The notes under the pieces: model-generated
Told to the model about the DNA's origin: nothing
Seen by the model: only the letters and a program-made list of their open reading frames with translations
The model's database searches: none
Position numbers and translations under genes: made by a program
Shown here: piece after piece, positions 1 through 8,260 of the stretch
Numbering within the stretch: the stretch's first letter is position 1
Layout: every line of letters begins with the position of its first letter
Assembly: GCA_030037775.1 (NCBI GenBank)
Contig: JASHQB010000277.1
Location: 1-32,383 of the forward strand
Reading direction: 5' to 3'
From: Candidatus Acidiferrales bacterium
GTDB taxonomy: Bacteria > Acidobacteriota > Terriglobia > Acidiferrales > UBA7541
DNA length: 32,383 nucleotides

Positions 1-2286
1 TCGGTGAGCGTAGTGGATGTGGCAGCACGGCAGAAAATTGCGGAGCTGGATTTGCGTCCAGGGAAGGAAGACGCGAAAAAGACCGGAGAGGCGGGGGGAG
101 AGTTTCCTTTCTGGGTGGTGACGAAGGGAAATGATACGGCGTATGTGTCGAGCCCGCGGGACAGGCAGATTGTAGTGTTGGATATTTCGCGCGAGCCGAA
201 GGTGAAGGAGCGAATCAAAGTGCCGGGCGAGCCGGGGAAGATGATTCTGAATCGTATGCAGACGATGTTGTATGCCGCGCTGGCGACGGATGACGAGGTT
301 GCAGTGATCGATACTTTTTCCAACGATTTATTGGGAGCGTTTGGCACGACGGCACCGAGCAAAGTGTTTTCGAATCCGGCGAAACTAATGGGCAGCAACC
401 CGAATAGTTTGGCGCTGTCGCCGGATGAAAAAACACTCTATGTAACGAACGGCGGAGCGAACTCGGTTGCGGTAATGTGGGACGGTCTGAATGGCACGGG
501 TATCGCCGGCCTAGCTGCCGCAACTGTGAGCGGGCTGATACCGACGGGGTGGTATCCAAGTTCGGTGAGCGTGAGCAAAGACGGGAAGATGCTGTACGTG
601 CTGGACACAAAGAGCGTGCCGGGGCCGGACCCGGGAGGATGCCGGAACACGACTTCGATTGCACGCGGCGGGCTGGATGATTGTTACGCACAGAACGAAT
701 ACATTCTGCAACTGAACAAAGGCGGATTCGAGGCGATTCCTACGCCGGGCAACGACGAGCTCGCGTCGCTGACGAAGCAAGTGGCGGAGAACAATCATTA
801 CGAAAGCGATGCGCAGCGTGCGGCGAACGAGAAAACGATGGAGTTTTTGCGGCAGCATATCCATCACGTGATTTACATCATCAAGGAGAACCGCACGTAC
901 GATCAGGTGCTGGGAGATTTGCCGGAAGGCAACGGCGATCCGAAGCTGGCGGTCTTGGGGCAGAAGCTCAGTCCGAATCATCATCAGATCGCGCAGCAGT
1001 TTGTGGATTTGGATAATTTTGATTGCAGCGGGGACGTGAGCGGCGAGGGCTGGAACTGGTCGACGGCCGCGCGGGCAACGGACGTGGTGGAGAATACGTA
1101 TCCGATCAATTATGCGGAACGCGGGCTGACCTACGACTACGAGGGCGAGAATCGCAACATCAATGTGGGCATTGCGTCTCCCAGCGCTCGGCGCAAGGAC
1201 AATCCGGATACGCCGGATGACGACGATTTGCTGCCGGGGACGAATGACGCGGATGCGCCGGACGGACCGGGCGGCGACGCAGGAACGGGGTATTTGTGGG
1301 ACGCGGCGCTGCGGGCGAAATTGACGCTGCGGAATTACGGATTTTTCCTGGAGGGTGGGCGGTACGGCGCAGAAACAGCGAAGAAAGGGTTGATTCCGGT
1401 GATTCGCGACCCGTACAAGACGAAGACGCGCGTGGCGTTTCCGGACAAAGTGGCGCTGATGAACGTCACGGATCCGTATTTTCGGGGATTCGACTTGGCG
1501 CTGCCGGATTATTGGCGGTACACGGAATGGAAGCGCGAATTCGATGGCTATGTGGCCAGCGGGAAAATGCCGAATCTGGAGTTCATACGGCTGATGCGCG
1601 ACCACTTCGGCGATTTTGCCGCCGCGATTGACGGAACGGGCACGGTGGAAGCGGAGATGGGCGACAACGACTATGCGATTGCGAAGGTGATTGAGGCAGT
1701 GGCGCACAGCCCGTTTGCGAACAGCACGATTATTTGCATTGTGGAGGATGACGCGCAGAACGGGCCGGACCACGTGGACGCGCATCGCAGTCCGGCGTTG
1801 ATTGCCGGCGCGTATGTGAGGCAGGGAGTGGTGGTGTCGACGCACTACGACACGGTGAACATGCTGCGGACGATCGAAGATGTGCTAGGAATGAAGCCGA
1901 TGGGGATCAACGACGCAGTGGCGGAGCCCATGGCGGACGTGTTCACGACGGAGTACAAACCGTGGAGCTACACGGCAATTGTGCCGGAGGTGCTGCGCAG
2001 CACGCAACTGCCCGTCGGGAACGGTGCAGCGGGCGGTGGCGCGGTGCAGAGCGGCACTTACGCGAAGCCGCGGCATGACGCGGCCTACTGGGCAGAGAAA
2101 ACGAAAGGAATGGATTTTTCTGTGGAGGATCACGTGGATCCGGATAAGTTCAACCGGCTTGTGTGGTACGGGCTGGTGGGAGACGATGTGCCGTATCCCA
2201 CCGCGCGAAGCGGGCGGGATTTGAGAGGGAATCGGGACGAGTTGCTGAAGGAAAATGCGGCTCCGGAAGAAAAGGAACAGAACTGA
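1..2286 (+). CDS. YncE-like beta-propeller / phosphoesterase-family protein, 5'-truncated
   Basis: The frame is open from the first base, so the true start lies outside the window; a GTG at 4 is only the first in-window candidate. The first ~230 residues resemble YVTN/YncE surface-propeller repeats, with phrases such as NSLALSPDEKTLYVTNGG and SVSKDGKMLYVLD. From about residue 285 a phosphoesterase domain (PF04185 type, alkaline-phosphatase superfamily) begins with YIIKENRTYDQVLGD (E295 counted from the GTG). It continues to a metal-site-like stretch EDDAQNGPDHVDAHR (~581-595). Proteins with this two-part build are usually exported phosphoesterases or phospholipase C-like enzymes; the substrate cannot be read from sequence. 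The missing 5' end would carry the signal peptide. The next gene on the same strand follows after about 140 nt, across two inverted repeats. Confidence 0.88.
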   Translation, partial: SVSVVDVAARQKIAELDLRPGKEDAKKTGEAGGEFPFWVVTKGNDTAYVSSPRDRQIVVLDISREPKVKERIKVPGEPGKMILNRMQTMLYAALATDDEVAVIDTFSNDLLGAFGTTAPSKVFSNPAKLMGSNPNSLALSPDEKTLYVTNGGANSVAVMWDGLNGTGIAGLAAATVSGLIPTGWYPSSVSVSKDGKMLYVLDTKSVPGPDPGGCRNTTSIARGGLDDCYAQNEYILQLNKGGFEAIPTPGNDELASLTKQVAENNHYESDAQRAANEKTMEFLRQHIHHVIYIIKENRTYDQVLGDLPEGNGDPKLAVLGQKLSPNHHQIAQQFVDLDNFDCSGDVSGEGWNWSTAARATDVVENTYPINYAERGLTYDYEGENRNINVGIASPSARRKDNPDTPDDDDLLPGTNDADAPDGPGGDAGTGYLWDAALRAKLTLRNYGFFLEGGRYGAETAKKGLIPVIRDPYKTKTRVAFPDKVALMNVTDPYFRGFDLALPDYWRYTEWKREFDGYVASGKMPNLEFIRLMRDHFGDFAAAIDGTGTVEAEMGDNDYAIAKVIEAVAHSPFANSTIICIVEDDAQNGPDHVDAHRSPALIAGAYVRQGVVVSTHYDTVNMLRTIEDVLGMKPMGINDAVAEPMADVFTTEYKPWSYTAIVPEVLRSTQLPVGNGAAGGGAVQSGTYAKPRHDAAYWAEKTKGMDFSVEDHVDPDKFNRLVWYGLVGDDVPYPTARSGRDLRGNRDELLKENAAPEEKEQN

Positions 2287-2297
2287 GTGTAATGAGG

Positions 2298-2372
2298 CAG
2301 TTTGAATTTTGGCTCCTTGCGTCATGATCAAAAAAACTCAAACTGACCCACCGCCGAACTAAACGGGCGGTG
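2298..2372. repeat. Two consecutive inverted repeats between genes
   Basis: CAGTTTGA (2298-2305) is repeated inverted as TCAAACTG (2338-2345). Directly after it, CACCGCC (2349-2355) pairs with GGCGGTG (2366-2372) around a 10-nt loop. Neither is followed by a T-run, so a classical intrinsic terminator is not supported. They may form a transcript 3'-end or processing structure for the upstream phosphoesterase mRNA. Confidence 0.4.
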
Positions 2373-2429
2373 CGCGATTCATAGATTTGTGTGATAGGCT
2401 CGCGCGGAATTCACGGGGTGGAAAAAACG

Positions 2430-4331
2430 ATGACGAGGACGCGGATTGCGGTGGCGGTGTGCGTCGCGGCGGGGATTGCGGGAGTGTGCGCGGGGTGGGT
2501 GCATGTGCGGACTGCGAGAGCGCAGGAGGGCGCGGGGCCGGCGCTGATTGACGTGAGCGCGCTATACACGAAGCAGGACGTGATGATTCCGATGCGCGAC
2601 GGGGTGAAGCTGCATACGGAGATTTACGCGCCGAAGAACGCGACGGGTCCGCTGCCGTTTCTGATTACGCGGACTCCGTACGGGACCGGCGACGACAAGA
2701 ACGGGTACAGCGGCCTCTTCAACATCTATCAGGAGATGATTCCGGAGGGATACATCTTTGTGATGCAGGATATTCGCGGGCGCTACGGCTCGGAGGGGCA
2801 GTTCGTTATGCAGCGGCCGGTTCGCGACAGGAGCAATCCGAATTCGATTGACGAGGGCACGGACACGTACGACACGATCGACTGGCTGGTGAAAAACGTG
2901 CCGAACAACAACGGGCGCGCGGGACTGCTGGGAATTTCGTATGGCGGATGGCTGACGACGATGGCGCTGCTGGAGCCGCATCCGGCGCTGAAGGCGGTGT
3001 CGGAGCAGGCGTCACCGGCGGACATGTTCTTGGGCGACGATTTCCACCACAATGGCGCGTTCCGGCTGAGCTATGGATTCGAATACGCGGCGATGATGGA
3101 GACGGGGAAAACGAATTTCATGTTTCAGTTCGACAAATACGACACGTTCGAGTGGTATTTGGCGCTGGGTCCGCTTTCGAATATCGACAAGAAGTATTTG
3201 CACGGCGAACTGCCGACGTGGGAGGACTTCGTCAACCATCCGAATTACGACAGCTTCTGGCAGAAGCAGGCGTACTACCCCTATTTGAAAGATTTGCAGT
3301 TGAGCGTGCCGGATTTGAATGTGGCGGGATGGTGGGACCAGGAGGATTTCTACGGGCCAGTGAAGATTTACGAAACGCTGGAGAAGAATGACACGAACCA
3401 CTACAACTATCTGGTGGTGGGGCCGTGGAACCACGGAGGGTGGGGACGCAGCGACGGGGAGAGCCTGGGGCGGATTCAGTTTGGGCGAGCGACGAGCAAG
3501 GATTTTCGCACCGATGTGCAAGCGCCGTGGTTCGCGTACTGGCTGAAGGATAAGGGCGAATTGCCGTTCAAGAAGGCGCGGACGTTCGAGACCGGCGCGA
3601 ACCAATGGGTGGACTACGATGCGTGGCCGCCAACGACGAACGTGACGGAGAAGAAACTTTATTTTGGCGCGGACGGGAAACTTTCGTTCGATGCGCCAGA
3701 GGCGAGCGGTGCGGAGGCGTTCGATAGTTACATTTCCGATCCGGCGCATCCAGTTCCCTATCGGCATCGTCCGGTAGAGGAGACCTACGGGCCGGGAAGC
3801 CATTGGTACACGTGGCTGGTGGAGGATCAGCGCTGGGTGGATTCGCGGCCGGACACGGTGAACTGGTCAACGGGCGCGCTGGATGAAGATGTTTGCGTGG
3901 CGGGGGACATTGTGGCGCATCTGTACGCGTCGACGACGGGCAGCGACAGCGACTGGATTGCAAAACTCATCGATGTGTATCCGGAGAAGTACGAAGCGGA
4001 GCCGTCGATGGGCGGATACGAGCTAATGATTGCGGATGAGGTGTTTCGCGGGAGGTTTCGCAACAGTTTTGAAAAACCGGAGCCGATTGTTCCGGGAAAA
4101 GTGACGCCATACACCATCGATTTGCACACCAACAGCCATTGTTTTTTGAAGGGGCACCGGATCATGGTGCAGGTGCAGAGCACCTGGTTTCCGATCATCG
4201 ATCGGAATCCGCAGAAGTTCGTGCCGAATATTTTCAACGCGCAGGCGAGCGATTACATCAGGGCGACGCAGCGGATTTACAGGAGCAAGGAGTATCCGTC
4301 GAATGTGGAAATACCGGTAGTGCAGCGGTAA
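2430..4331 (+). CDS. Exported CocE/NonD-family hydrolase (S15 X-Pro dipeptidyl-peptidase type)
   Basis: Alpha/beta hydrolase of the CocE/S15 group, which cleaves esters, acylated amides or Xaa-Pro peptides. The N-terminus from the ATG at 2430 ([18 protein letters not shown]...ARAQ) is a good signal peptide, so the enzyme should act outside the cytoplasm. An in-frame GTG at 2418 and one at 2391 are alternative starts. Counted from 2391, the nucleophile is S183 in GISYGGW, the acid is probably D316 in AGWWDQED, and the catalytic histidine is H348 in VGPWNHGG. After ~residue 420 comes the C-terminal jelly-roll domain typical of CocE/PepX. At ~630 residues it is of normal length. It is followed 47 nt downstream by the YbjQ-like gene on the same strand. 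Whether it is a peptidase or an esterase is not decided by sequence. Confidence 0.9.
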   Translation: MTRTRIAVAVCVAAGIAGVCAGWVHVRTARAQEGAGPALIDVSALYTKQDVMIPMRDGVKLHTEIYAPKNATGPLPFLITRTPYGTGDDKNGYSGLFNIYQEMIPEGYIFVMQDIRGRYGSEGQFVMQRPVRDRSNPNSIDEGTDTYDTIDWLVKNVPNNNGRAGLLGISYGGWLTTMALLEPHPALKAVSEQASPADMFLGDDFHHNGAFRLSYGFEYAAMMETGKTNFMFQFDKYDTFEWYLALGPLSNIDKKYLHGELPTWEDFVNHPNYDSFWQKQAYYPYLKDLQLSVPDLNVAGWWDQEDFYGPVKIYETLEKNDTNHYNYLVVGPWNHGGWGRSDGESLGRIQFGRATSKDFRTDVQAPWFAYWLKDKGELPFKKARTFETGANQWVDYDAWPPTTNVTEKKLYFGADGKLSFDAPEASGAEAFDSYISDPAHPVPYRHRPVEETYGPGSHWYTWLVEDQRWVDSRPDTVNWSTGALDEDVCVAGDIVAHLYASTTGSDSDWIAKLIDVYPEKYEAEPSMGGYELMIADEVFRGRFRNSFEKPEPIVPGKVTPYTIDLHTNSHCFLKGHRIMVQVQSTWFPIIDRNPQKFVPNIFNAQASDYIRATQRIYRSKEYPSNVEIPVVQR

Positions 4332-4378
4332 TTGCAGAAGGCGTGGCCAGGCAAAAGGTGATTACCAAGGAGGCGAAG

Positions 4379-4723
4379 GTGGACGGACGAGTGGACGCGA
4401 ACATGGTGACAACGGCCTTTGACCTTCCGGGATACCGCATCGTGCGGTCGGTGGGGCTGGTGCGCGGGATTATTGTACGTTCGCGCAGCATTTTCGGGAA
4501 CATCGGCGCGTCGCTGCAGACGATTGTCGGCGGGAACATCACGCTCTTTACGGACATGTGCGAAAAGACCAGAGAAGACGCCATGGAGTTGCTGATGGAG
4601 CACGCGGCATCGCGCGGCGGAAACGCGATTATCGGCGTGCGCTACGACGCGAACGAAATCATGCAGGGTGTGACAGAAGTGCTGGCCTATGGCACGGCGG
4701 TGGTGGCGGAGCGGGCGACGTAG
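4379..4723 (+). CDS. ybjQ: YbjQ/UPF0145 family protein
   Basis: A 114-residue protein of the YbjQ (PF01906) family, small pentamer-forming cytoplasmic proteins called 'heavy-metal-binding' by prediction; their role is not established. Diagnostic text is [17 protein letters not shown] near the start, then [40 protein letters not shown] and [11 protein letters not shown]. The start is taken as the GTG at 4379, because a perfect SD AAGGAGG (4367-4373) sits 5 nt before it. The ATG at 4403 is an alternative giving 106 residues. A longer frame running back to 4139 overlaps the hydrolase gene and is not credible. The gene is likely co-transcribed with the CocE-type hydrolase. Confidence 0.85.
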   Translation: MDGRVDANMVTTAFDLPGYRIVRSVGLVRGIIVRSRSIFGNIGASLQTIVGGNITLFTDMCEKTREDAMELLMEHAASRGGNAIIGVRYDANEIMQGVTEVLAYGTAVVAERAT

Positions 4724-4803
4724 GGCGAAGTTAGTTTTGTTGGTCCGCTTCCTTCGGTGCGCCGATTTTCTCAGACGTGCCAATCCAGAAGGCTGAAGTG
4801 GCT

Positions 4804-4830
4804 GTAGTGGTGGTAGTAGTGGAGGTAGTG
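4804..4830. repeat. Short GTAGTG/GTGGTA simple repeat
   Basis: A 27-nt run of GTA/GTG/GGT triplets in the intergenic region between the ybjQ-like gene and padR. No frame through it is convincing, and no function is evident. Confidence 0.5.
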
Positions 4831-4940
4831 TTTCTGGTACGCAACTTGCGGCGATCCAGATCGAGAAATGACGGCCGCCGGATTTGCTTGCGGTATCCAT
4901 CCCTGGCGATAAACCTCCCCACCGGAGTACGCCTTTCTCC

Positions 4941-4969
4941 TTGACAGTCTAGGAATCTCCAGTTATATT
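4941..4969 (+). promoter_or_regulatory. Sigma-70-type promoter of the PadR-permease operon
   Basis: TTGACA (4941-4946) is a perfect -35 hexamer. TATATT (4964-4969) is a -10 with one mismatch, and the spacer is exactly 17 nt. The predicted transcription start is near 4976, about 20 nt before the padR ATG. Confidence 0.8.
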
Positions 4970-4984
4970 CCTAGGCGTTCTAGG
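4949..4984. promoter_or_regulatory. Inverted-repeat operator overlapping the padR promoter
   Basis: CTAGGAAT (4949-4956) and its exact reverse complement ATTCCTAG (4967-4974) flank a 10-nt centre. The repeat covers the spacer and the -10 of the promoter. A further CTAGG half-element follows at 4980-4984. PadR proteins commonly repress their own genes by binding such palindromes, so this is the likely autoregulatory site. That is inference from position and symmetry. Confidence 0.65.
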
Positions 4985-4997
4985 AGAGAACAGTTCC

Positions 4998-5339
4998 ATG
5001 GACAAACCACTCGACCTGCTGCAGGGCACGCTCGACATGCTCATTTTGAAGGCCGTGTCCCTCGGTCCGTTGCACGGATACGGCGTTCTGCTGCGTATCC
5101 AGCAGATTTCGAAAGACCGCCTGGAAATTCAGCAAGGCTCCTTGTACCCGGCGCTTTATCGCCTGGAGCATCAAGGCTGGATCACCAGCGAGTGGGGCGA
5201 ATCGGAAAACAATCGCAAAGCGAAATACTACCGCTTGACGGTGGCCGGTAAGCGCCGACTACAAGCAGAGACCGAAAAGTGGAATCGCATGGCGGATGTC
5301 ATCGCCGGAATCCTGCATACCACACCGGAGGAAGTATGA
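4998..5339 (+). CDS. PadR-family transcriptional regulator
   Basis: A 113-residue winged-helix regulator. LLQGTLDMLILKAVSLGPLHGYGVLLRIQQIS and QGSLYPALYRLEHQGWI are the hallmark PadR N-terminal segments, followed by the wing (ENNRKAKYYRLTVAGKRRL) and a short C-terminal dimerisation helix. This is the short PadR form that Acidobacteriota encode directly before orphan MacB-like permeases. The SD AGGAGAG (4982-4988) lies 9 nt before the ATG. The stop codon overlaps the start of the permease gene (ATGA), so the two are translationally coupled. It is presumably a repressor of this operon acting at the palindrome in its promoter; its ligand is unknown. Confidence 0.95.
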   Translation: MDKPLDLLQGTLDMLILKAVSLGPLHGYGVLLRIQQISKDRLEIQQGSLYPALYRLEHQGWITSEWGESENNRKAKYYRLTVAGKRRLQAETEKWNRMADVIAGILHTTPEEV

Positions 5340-8026
5340 CTCTCGGGAGCCGGTTTCGTTCCTGGCTGCAAGCCACGCTGCGCCGCTCTTGCATGGAGAG
5401 CGAGATGAGCGAAGAGCTCCACTTCCACGTCGAAGCCTACGCGCAGGACTTAATCCGGCAAGGCGGCGTTTCTCGCGAAGAGGCTATGCGCCGCGCGAAG
5501 GCCGAATTCGGCGGAGCGGAACGCGTCAAGGAAGAATGCCGTGAAGCGCGCGGTGTGACTTTTCTGGAGTCTCTCGCCCAGGATATACGCTACGGCTTGC
5601 GCGTGCTGCGGAAATCGCCCGGCTTCGCTGCCGTGGCAATTCTGACGCTTGCTCTCGGCATCGGCGCCAACACGGCGCTTTTCTCCGTCGTCAACGGCGT
5701 GCTGCTGAATCCGCTCCCCTACCCGCATCCGGATCAGGTCGTCATCGTCAGCGATACCAGCTCCGCCCTCCCCGAAACATGGATCTCCTATCCCGACTTT
5801 CTCGACTGGGTGCGCGACAATCATTCTTTCTCTTCACTCGCGGCTTACGAGTCGGAGGTCAGTTTTAACCTCCTCGGCCAGGGGGAAGCGGAACGTGTCT
5901 CTGTGACGGAAGTTTCTTCCAATTTTTTTCCCGCCCTCGGCGTCACTCCCGTTCTCGGCCGGAATTTGTCGCCCGTGGAGGATCAATTAAACGCCCCGCC
6001 CGCCGCTATCCTCAGCGGCGGCTTTTGGAAAACGAAATTCGGTGGCTCGCCGGACATCCTCGGCAAAACCATCAACCTTGACGGCACCGATTACACCGTC
6101 GTCGGCGTGCTTCCCGACAATTTCTTTTTTTGCTGCGAGAATATTTCTTACCGAATCAGCGACGTCTTCGTGCCCATCGGTGCCGACAAGAATCCATGGA
6201 TGCGGGATCGCAAATTCCATCCGGGGATTTATGCTATCGGGCGGCTGAAGCCGGACGTCACGCTGGCTCAGGCTCGCGGTGACATGGAGGGAATCGCGCG
6301 CGGGCTGGCGGCTGCCTATCCCGACGCGGACAAAGACCAGGGGATCCGCGTCACGCCTCTGAAGCAAGTGATGGTTCGAGATATCCGACCGTTCCTTCTC
6401 GTGCTGCTGGCGGCCGTGGGATTTGTGTTGCTGATTGCTTGCGTCAACGTGGCCAACTTGCTGCTTGCGCGCTCTACCGGACGTGTCCGTGAATTTGCGA
6501 TTCGCGCCGCGCTCGGTGCAAGCCAGCGCCGCGTGATCCGTCAGTTGCTCACCGAAAGCGTGCTGCTAGCGATGGCCGGCGGCGCACTGGGCTTGCTGCT
6601 CGCTTCGTGGGGAACGCGCGCGGCGCTCTCCATGCTTCCCAGCACTTTGCCGCGCGCCGGCGACGTGCGGCTAGACCTGCGCGTGCTGCTCTTCACGCTG
6701 GCGATATCGCTCGTGGCAGGAATTCTCTTTGGCCTTGCGCCGGCCCTGAAAACCTCGCAACCCGATTTGCACGAAACACTGAAAGGAGGAGGCCGCGGCG
6801 CCAGCGGCGCACGTTATCGCACGCAAGGAATTTTCGTCGTGGTCGAAATGGCCCTCACGGTTGTGCCGCTGATTGGCGCGGGGCTCACCATTCGCACTCT
6901 CGTGGGCCTTTGGAGCGTCAGTCCCGGTTTCGACCCGCACAACGTGCTCAACTTCAACGTTGGCTTTCCGCCTTCCGTGGCCGGCGGCAGTCCGGCGCAA
7001 ATCCGCGCCAGCTTTCTCCAGCTTACCGACAAAATCGCCGCTGTTCCCGGCGTTGAGTCCGTATCGCTGATGAACGCGGCGATGCCCATGGGAGACAGAT
7101 ACGACCTGGACTTTTGGATCGAGGGACAACCGAAGCCCGCGACCGACAGCAATAAACCCCTCACACTGTGGTATCTCGTAGGCCCCGATTATCTGAAGGT
7201 GATGAAAATCCCGCTGTTGCGCGGACGCTTCCTCACCGCGCGGGACGATGCCAATTCCCGTGGCGTGTGCGTCATCGACGAGGATTTTGCGCGGCAGTTT
7301 TTTGGCAACCAGGATCCCATCGGCAAGCGCCTCGATTTCGACCTTGTCTACAAGCAGCTGGAAATCGTCGGCGTAGTCGGTCACGTCAAGCAGTTCGGCC
7401 TGGACGAAACCGCGCACTCGCTCGCACGGGCGCAGTTGTATGCTCCCGCTCTGCAGCTTCCCGACAATCTGACCAGCTCCTGGGTCAGCCTGACCGGCTA
7501 TGTGGTTCGCACACAGGGCTCGCCCGACGCATTCGCAGGCTCTTTTCGCGACGCCATCCGTGGATACGACAGCAAGGCAGTTATGTTTCACGCACAAACT
7601 ATGGATTCCATCGTCGCGCACTCGCTCGCGTCGCGGCGCTTCGCCATGATTCTGCTCGCTGTCTTCGCGGCGCTCGCGCTGGTGCTTGCCAGCATCGGAA
7701 TTTACGGCGTGGTGTCTTATATCGCCGGCCAGCGCATGCACGAAATCGGCATCCGCATCGCCCTTGGCGCGCAAAGAAGCGACGTGCTGAAAATGGTTCT
7801 CGGCCAAGGGGCGCGTCTTGGAGTAATCGGCGTCGTCATTGGCCTCGCGGCCGCCGCCGGATTGACGCGCCTGATGTCCAAGATTCTCTACGGCGTAAGC
7901 GCGGCCGATCCGCTGACGTTTGCGTGCGTTGCGATTGTGTTGACGATCGTAGCGCTTGCTGCGTGTTACGTCCCAGCGAGGCGCGCTATGCGCGTCGATC
8001 CCATGCTCGCACTCAGAGAGGAATAA
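5336..8026 (+). CDS. ADOP-type ABC transporter permease (duplicated MacB/FtsX)
   Basis: An 896-residue inner-membrane protein. An N-terminal soluble prefix (~1-80, with MSEELHFHVEAYAQDLIRQG) precedes TM1 (SPGFAAVAILTLALGIGANTA). Then come a MacB-type periplasmic domain, a three-TM FtsX domain from ~residue 350 (LLLARSTGRVREFAIRAALG), a second MacB-like domain and a second FtsX domain from ~765 (SYIAGQRMHEIGIRIALGA). This is the architecture of the acidobacterial duplicated orphan permease group. Both halves of a dimer are fused in one chain, and no ATPase gene is adjacent. The start is the ATG at 5336, which overlaps the padR stop by 4 nt and follows GGAGG. The frame extending back to 5279 would overlap padR. 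The exported substrate is unknown; MacB relatives move peptides, toxins or lipoproteins. Confidence 0.93.
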   Translation: MTLGSRFRSWLQATLRRSCMESEMSEELHFHVEAYAQDLIRQGGVSREEAMRRAKAEFGGAERVKEECREARGVTFLESLAQDIRYGLRVLRKSPGFAAVAILTLALGIGANTALFSVVNGVLLNPLPYPHPDQVVIVSDTSSALPETWISYPDFLDWVRDNHSFSSLAAYESEVSFNLLGQGEAERVSVTEVSSNFFPALGVTPVLGRNLSPVEDQLNAPPAAILSGGFWKTKFGGSPDILGKTINLDGTDYTVVGVLPDNFFFCCENISYRISDVFVPIGADKNPWMRDRKFHPGIYAIGRLKPDVTLAQARGDMEGIARGLAAAYPDADKDQGIRVTPLKQVMVRDIRPFLLVLLAAVGFVLLIACVNVANLLLARSTGRVREFAIRAALGASQRRVIRQLLTESVLLAMAGGALGLLLASWGTRAALSMLPSTLPRAGDVRLDLRVLLFTLAISLVAGILFGLAPALKTSQPDLHETLKGGGRGASGARYRTQGIFVVVEMALTVVPLIGAGLTIRTLVGLWSVSPGFDPHNVLNFNVGFPPSVAGGSPAQIRASFLQLTDKIAAVPGVESVSLMNAAMPMGDRYDLDFWIEGQPKPATDSNKPLTLWYLVGPDYLKVMKIPLLRGRFLTARDDANSRGVCVIDEDFARQFFGNQDPIGKRLDFDLVYKQLEIVGVVGHVKQFGLDETAHSLARAQLYAPALQLPDNLTSSWVSLTGYVVRTQGSPDAFAGSFRDAIRGYDSKAVMFHAQTMDSIVAHSLASRRFAMILLAVFAALALVLASIGIYGVVSYIAGQRMHEIGIRIALGAQRSDVLKMVLGQGARLGVIGVVIGLAAAAGLTRLMSKILYGVSAADPLTFACVAIVLTIVALAACYVPARRAMRVDPMLALREE

Positions 8027-8122
8027 TCTCAGGACTTCGCGTGAACGCCAGGCACTTTTGCGTGTTTTGCTGATTTTGTCTGAGCGACGGGACCCGATAC
8101 CTCATCGTGACATTCTTTCCGA

Positions 8123-8137
8123 CGAGGACTTTCCTCG
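8123..8137. repeat. Short perfect hairpin
   Basis: CGAGGA (8123-8128) and TCCTCG (8132-8137) form a 6-bp stem with a 3-nt loop between the permease gene and the next gene. There is no T-run after it. It could stabilise the 3' end of the permease mRNA. Confidence 0.35.
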
Positions 8138-8168
8138 ATTCCCTCTGTGCAGCGTTGCAAACTTTAAT

Positions 8169-8197
8169 TTGACACTGCTGGAAACGGGTGCTATCCC
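8169..8197 (+). promoter_or_regulatory. Possible promoter of the duplicated-domain secreted protein
   Basis: TTGACA (8169-8174) is a perfect -35. After 17 nt lies TATCCC (8192-8197), a poor -10 but preceded by TGC, an extended -10 element. It is placed about 65 nt before the next start codon. Confidence 0.4.
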
Positions 8198-8260
8198 TGT
8201 CCGCAAAGTGAAAGGTGGAAGCGCCTCGATTCACCCCCACGCCGGGAAGGGATTCGTCCT

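Noticed and set aside
511-1845. Long minus-strand frame (444 codons) opposite the phosphoesterase gene
   Set aside because: Its translation is Arg/His/Val-rich with no motif, typical of the antisense of a GC-rich gene. The plus strand encodes a clear protein.
4139-4378. Upstream extension of the YbjQ-like gene
   Set aside because: It would overlap the S15-type hydrolase gene by nearly 200 nt. The GTG at 4379 has an ideal SD.
6671-7807. Minus-strand 378-codon frame inside the permease gene
   Set aside because: It is a shadow of the ADOP permease, with no signal or domain features.
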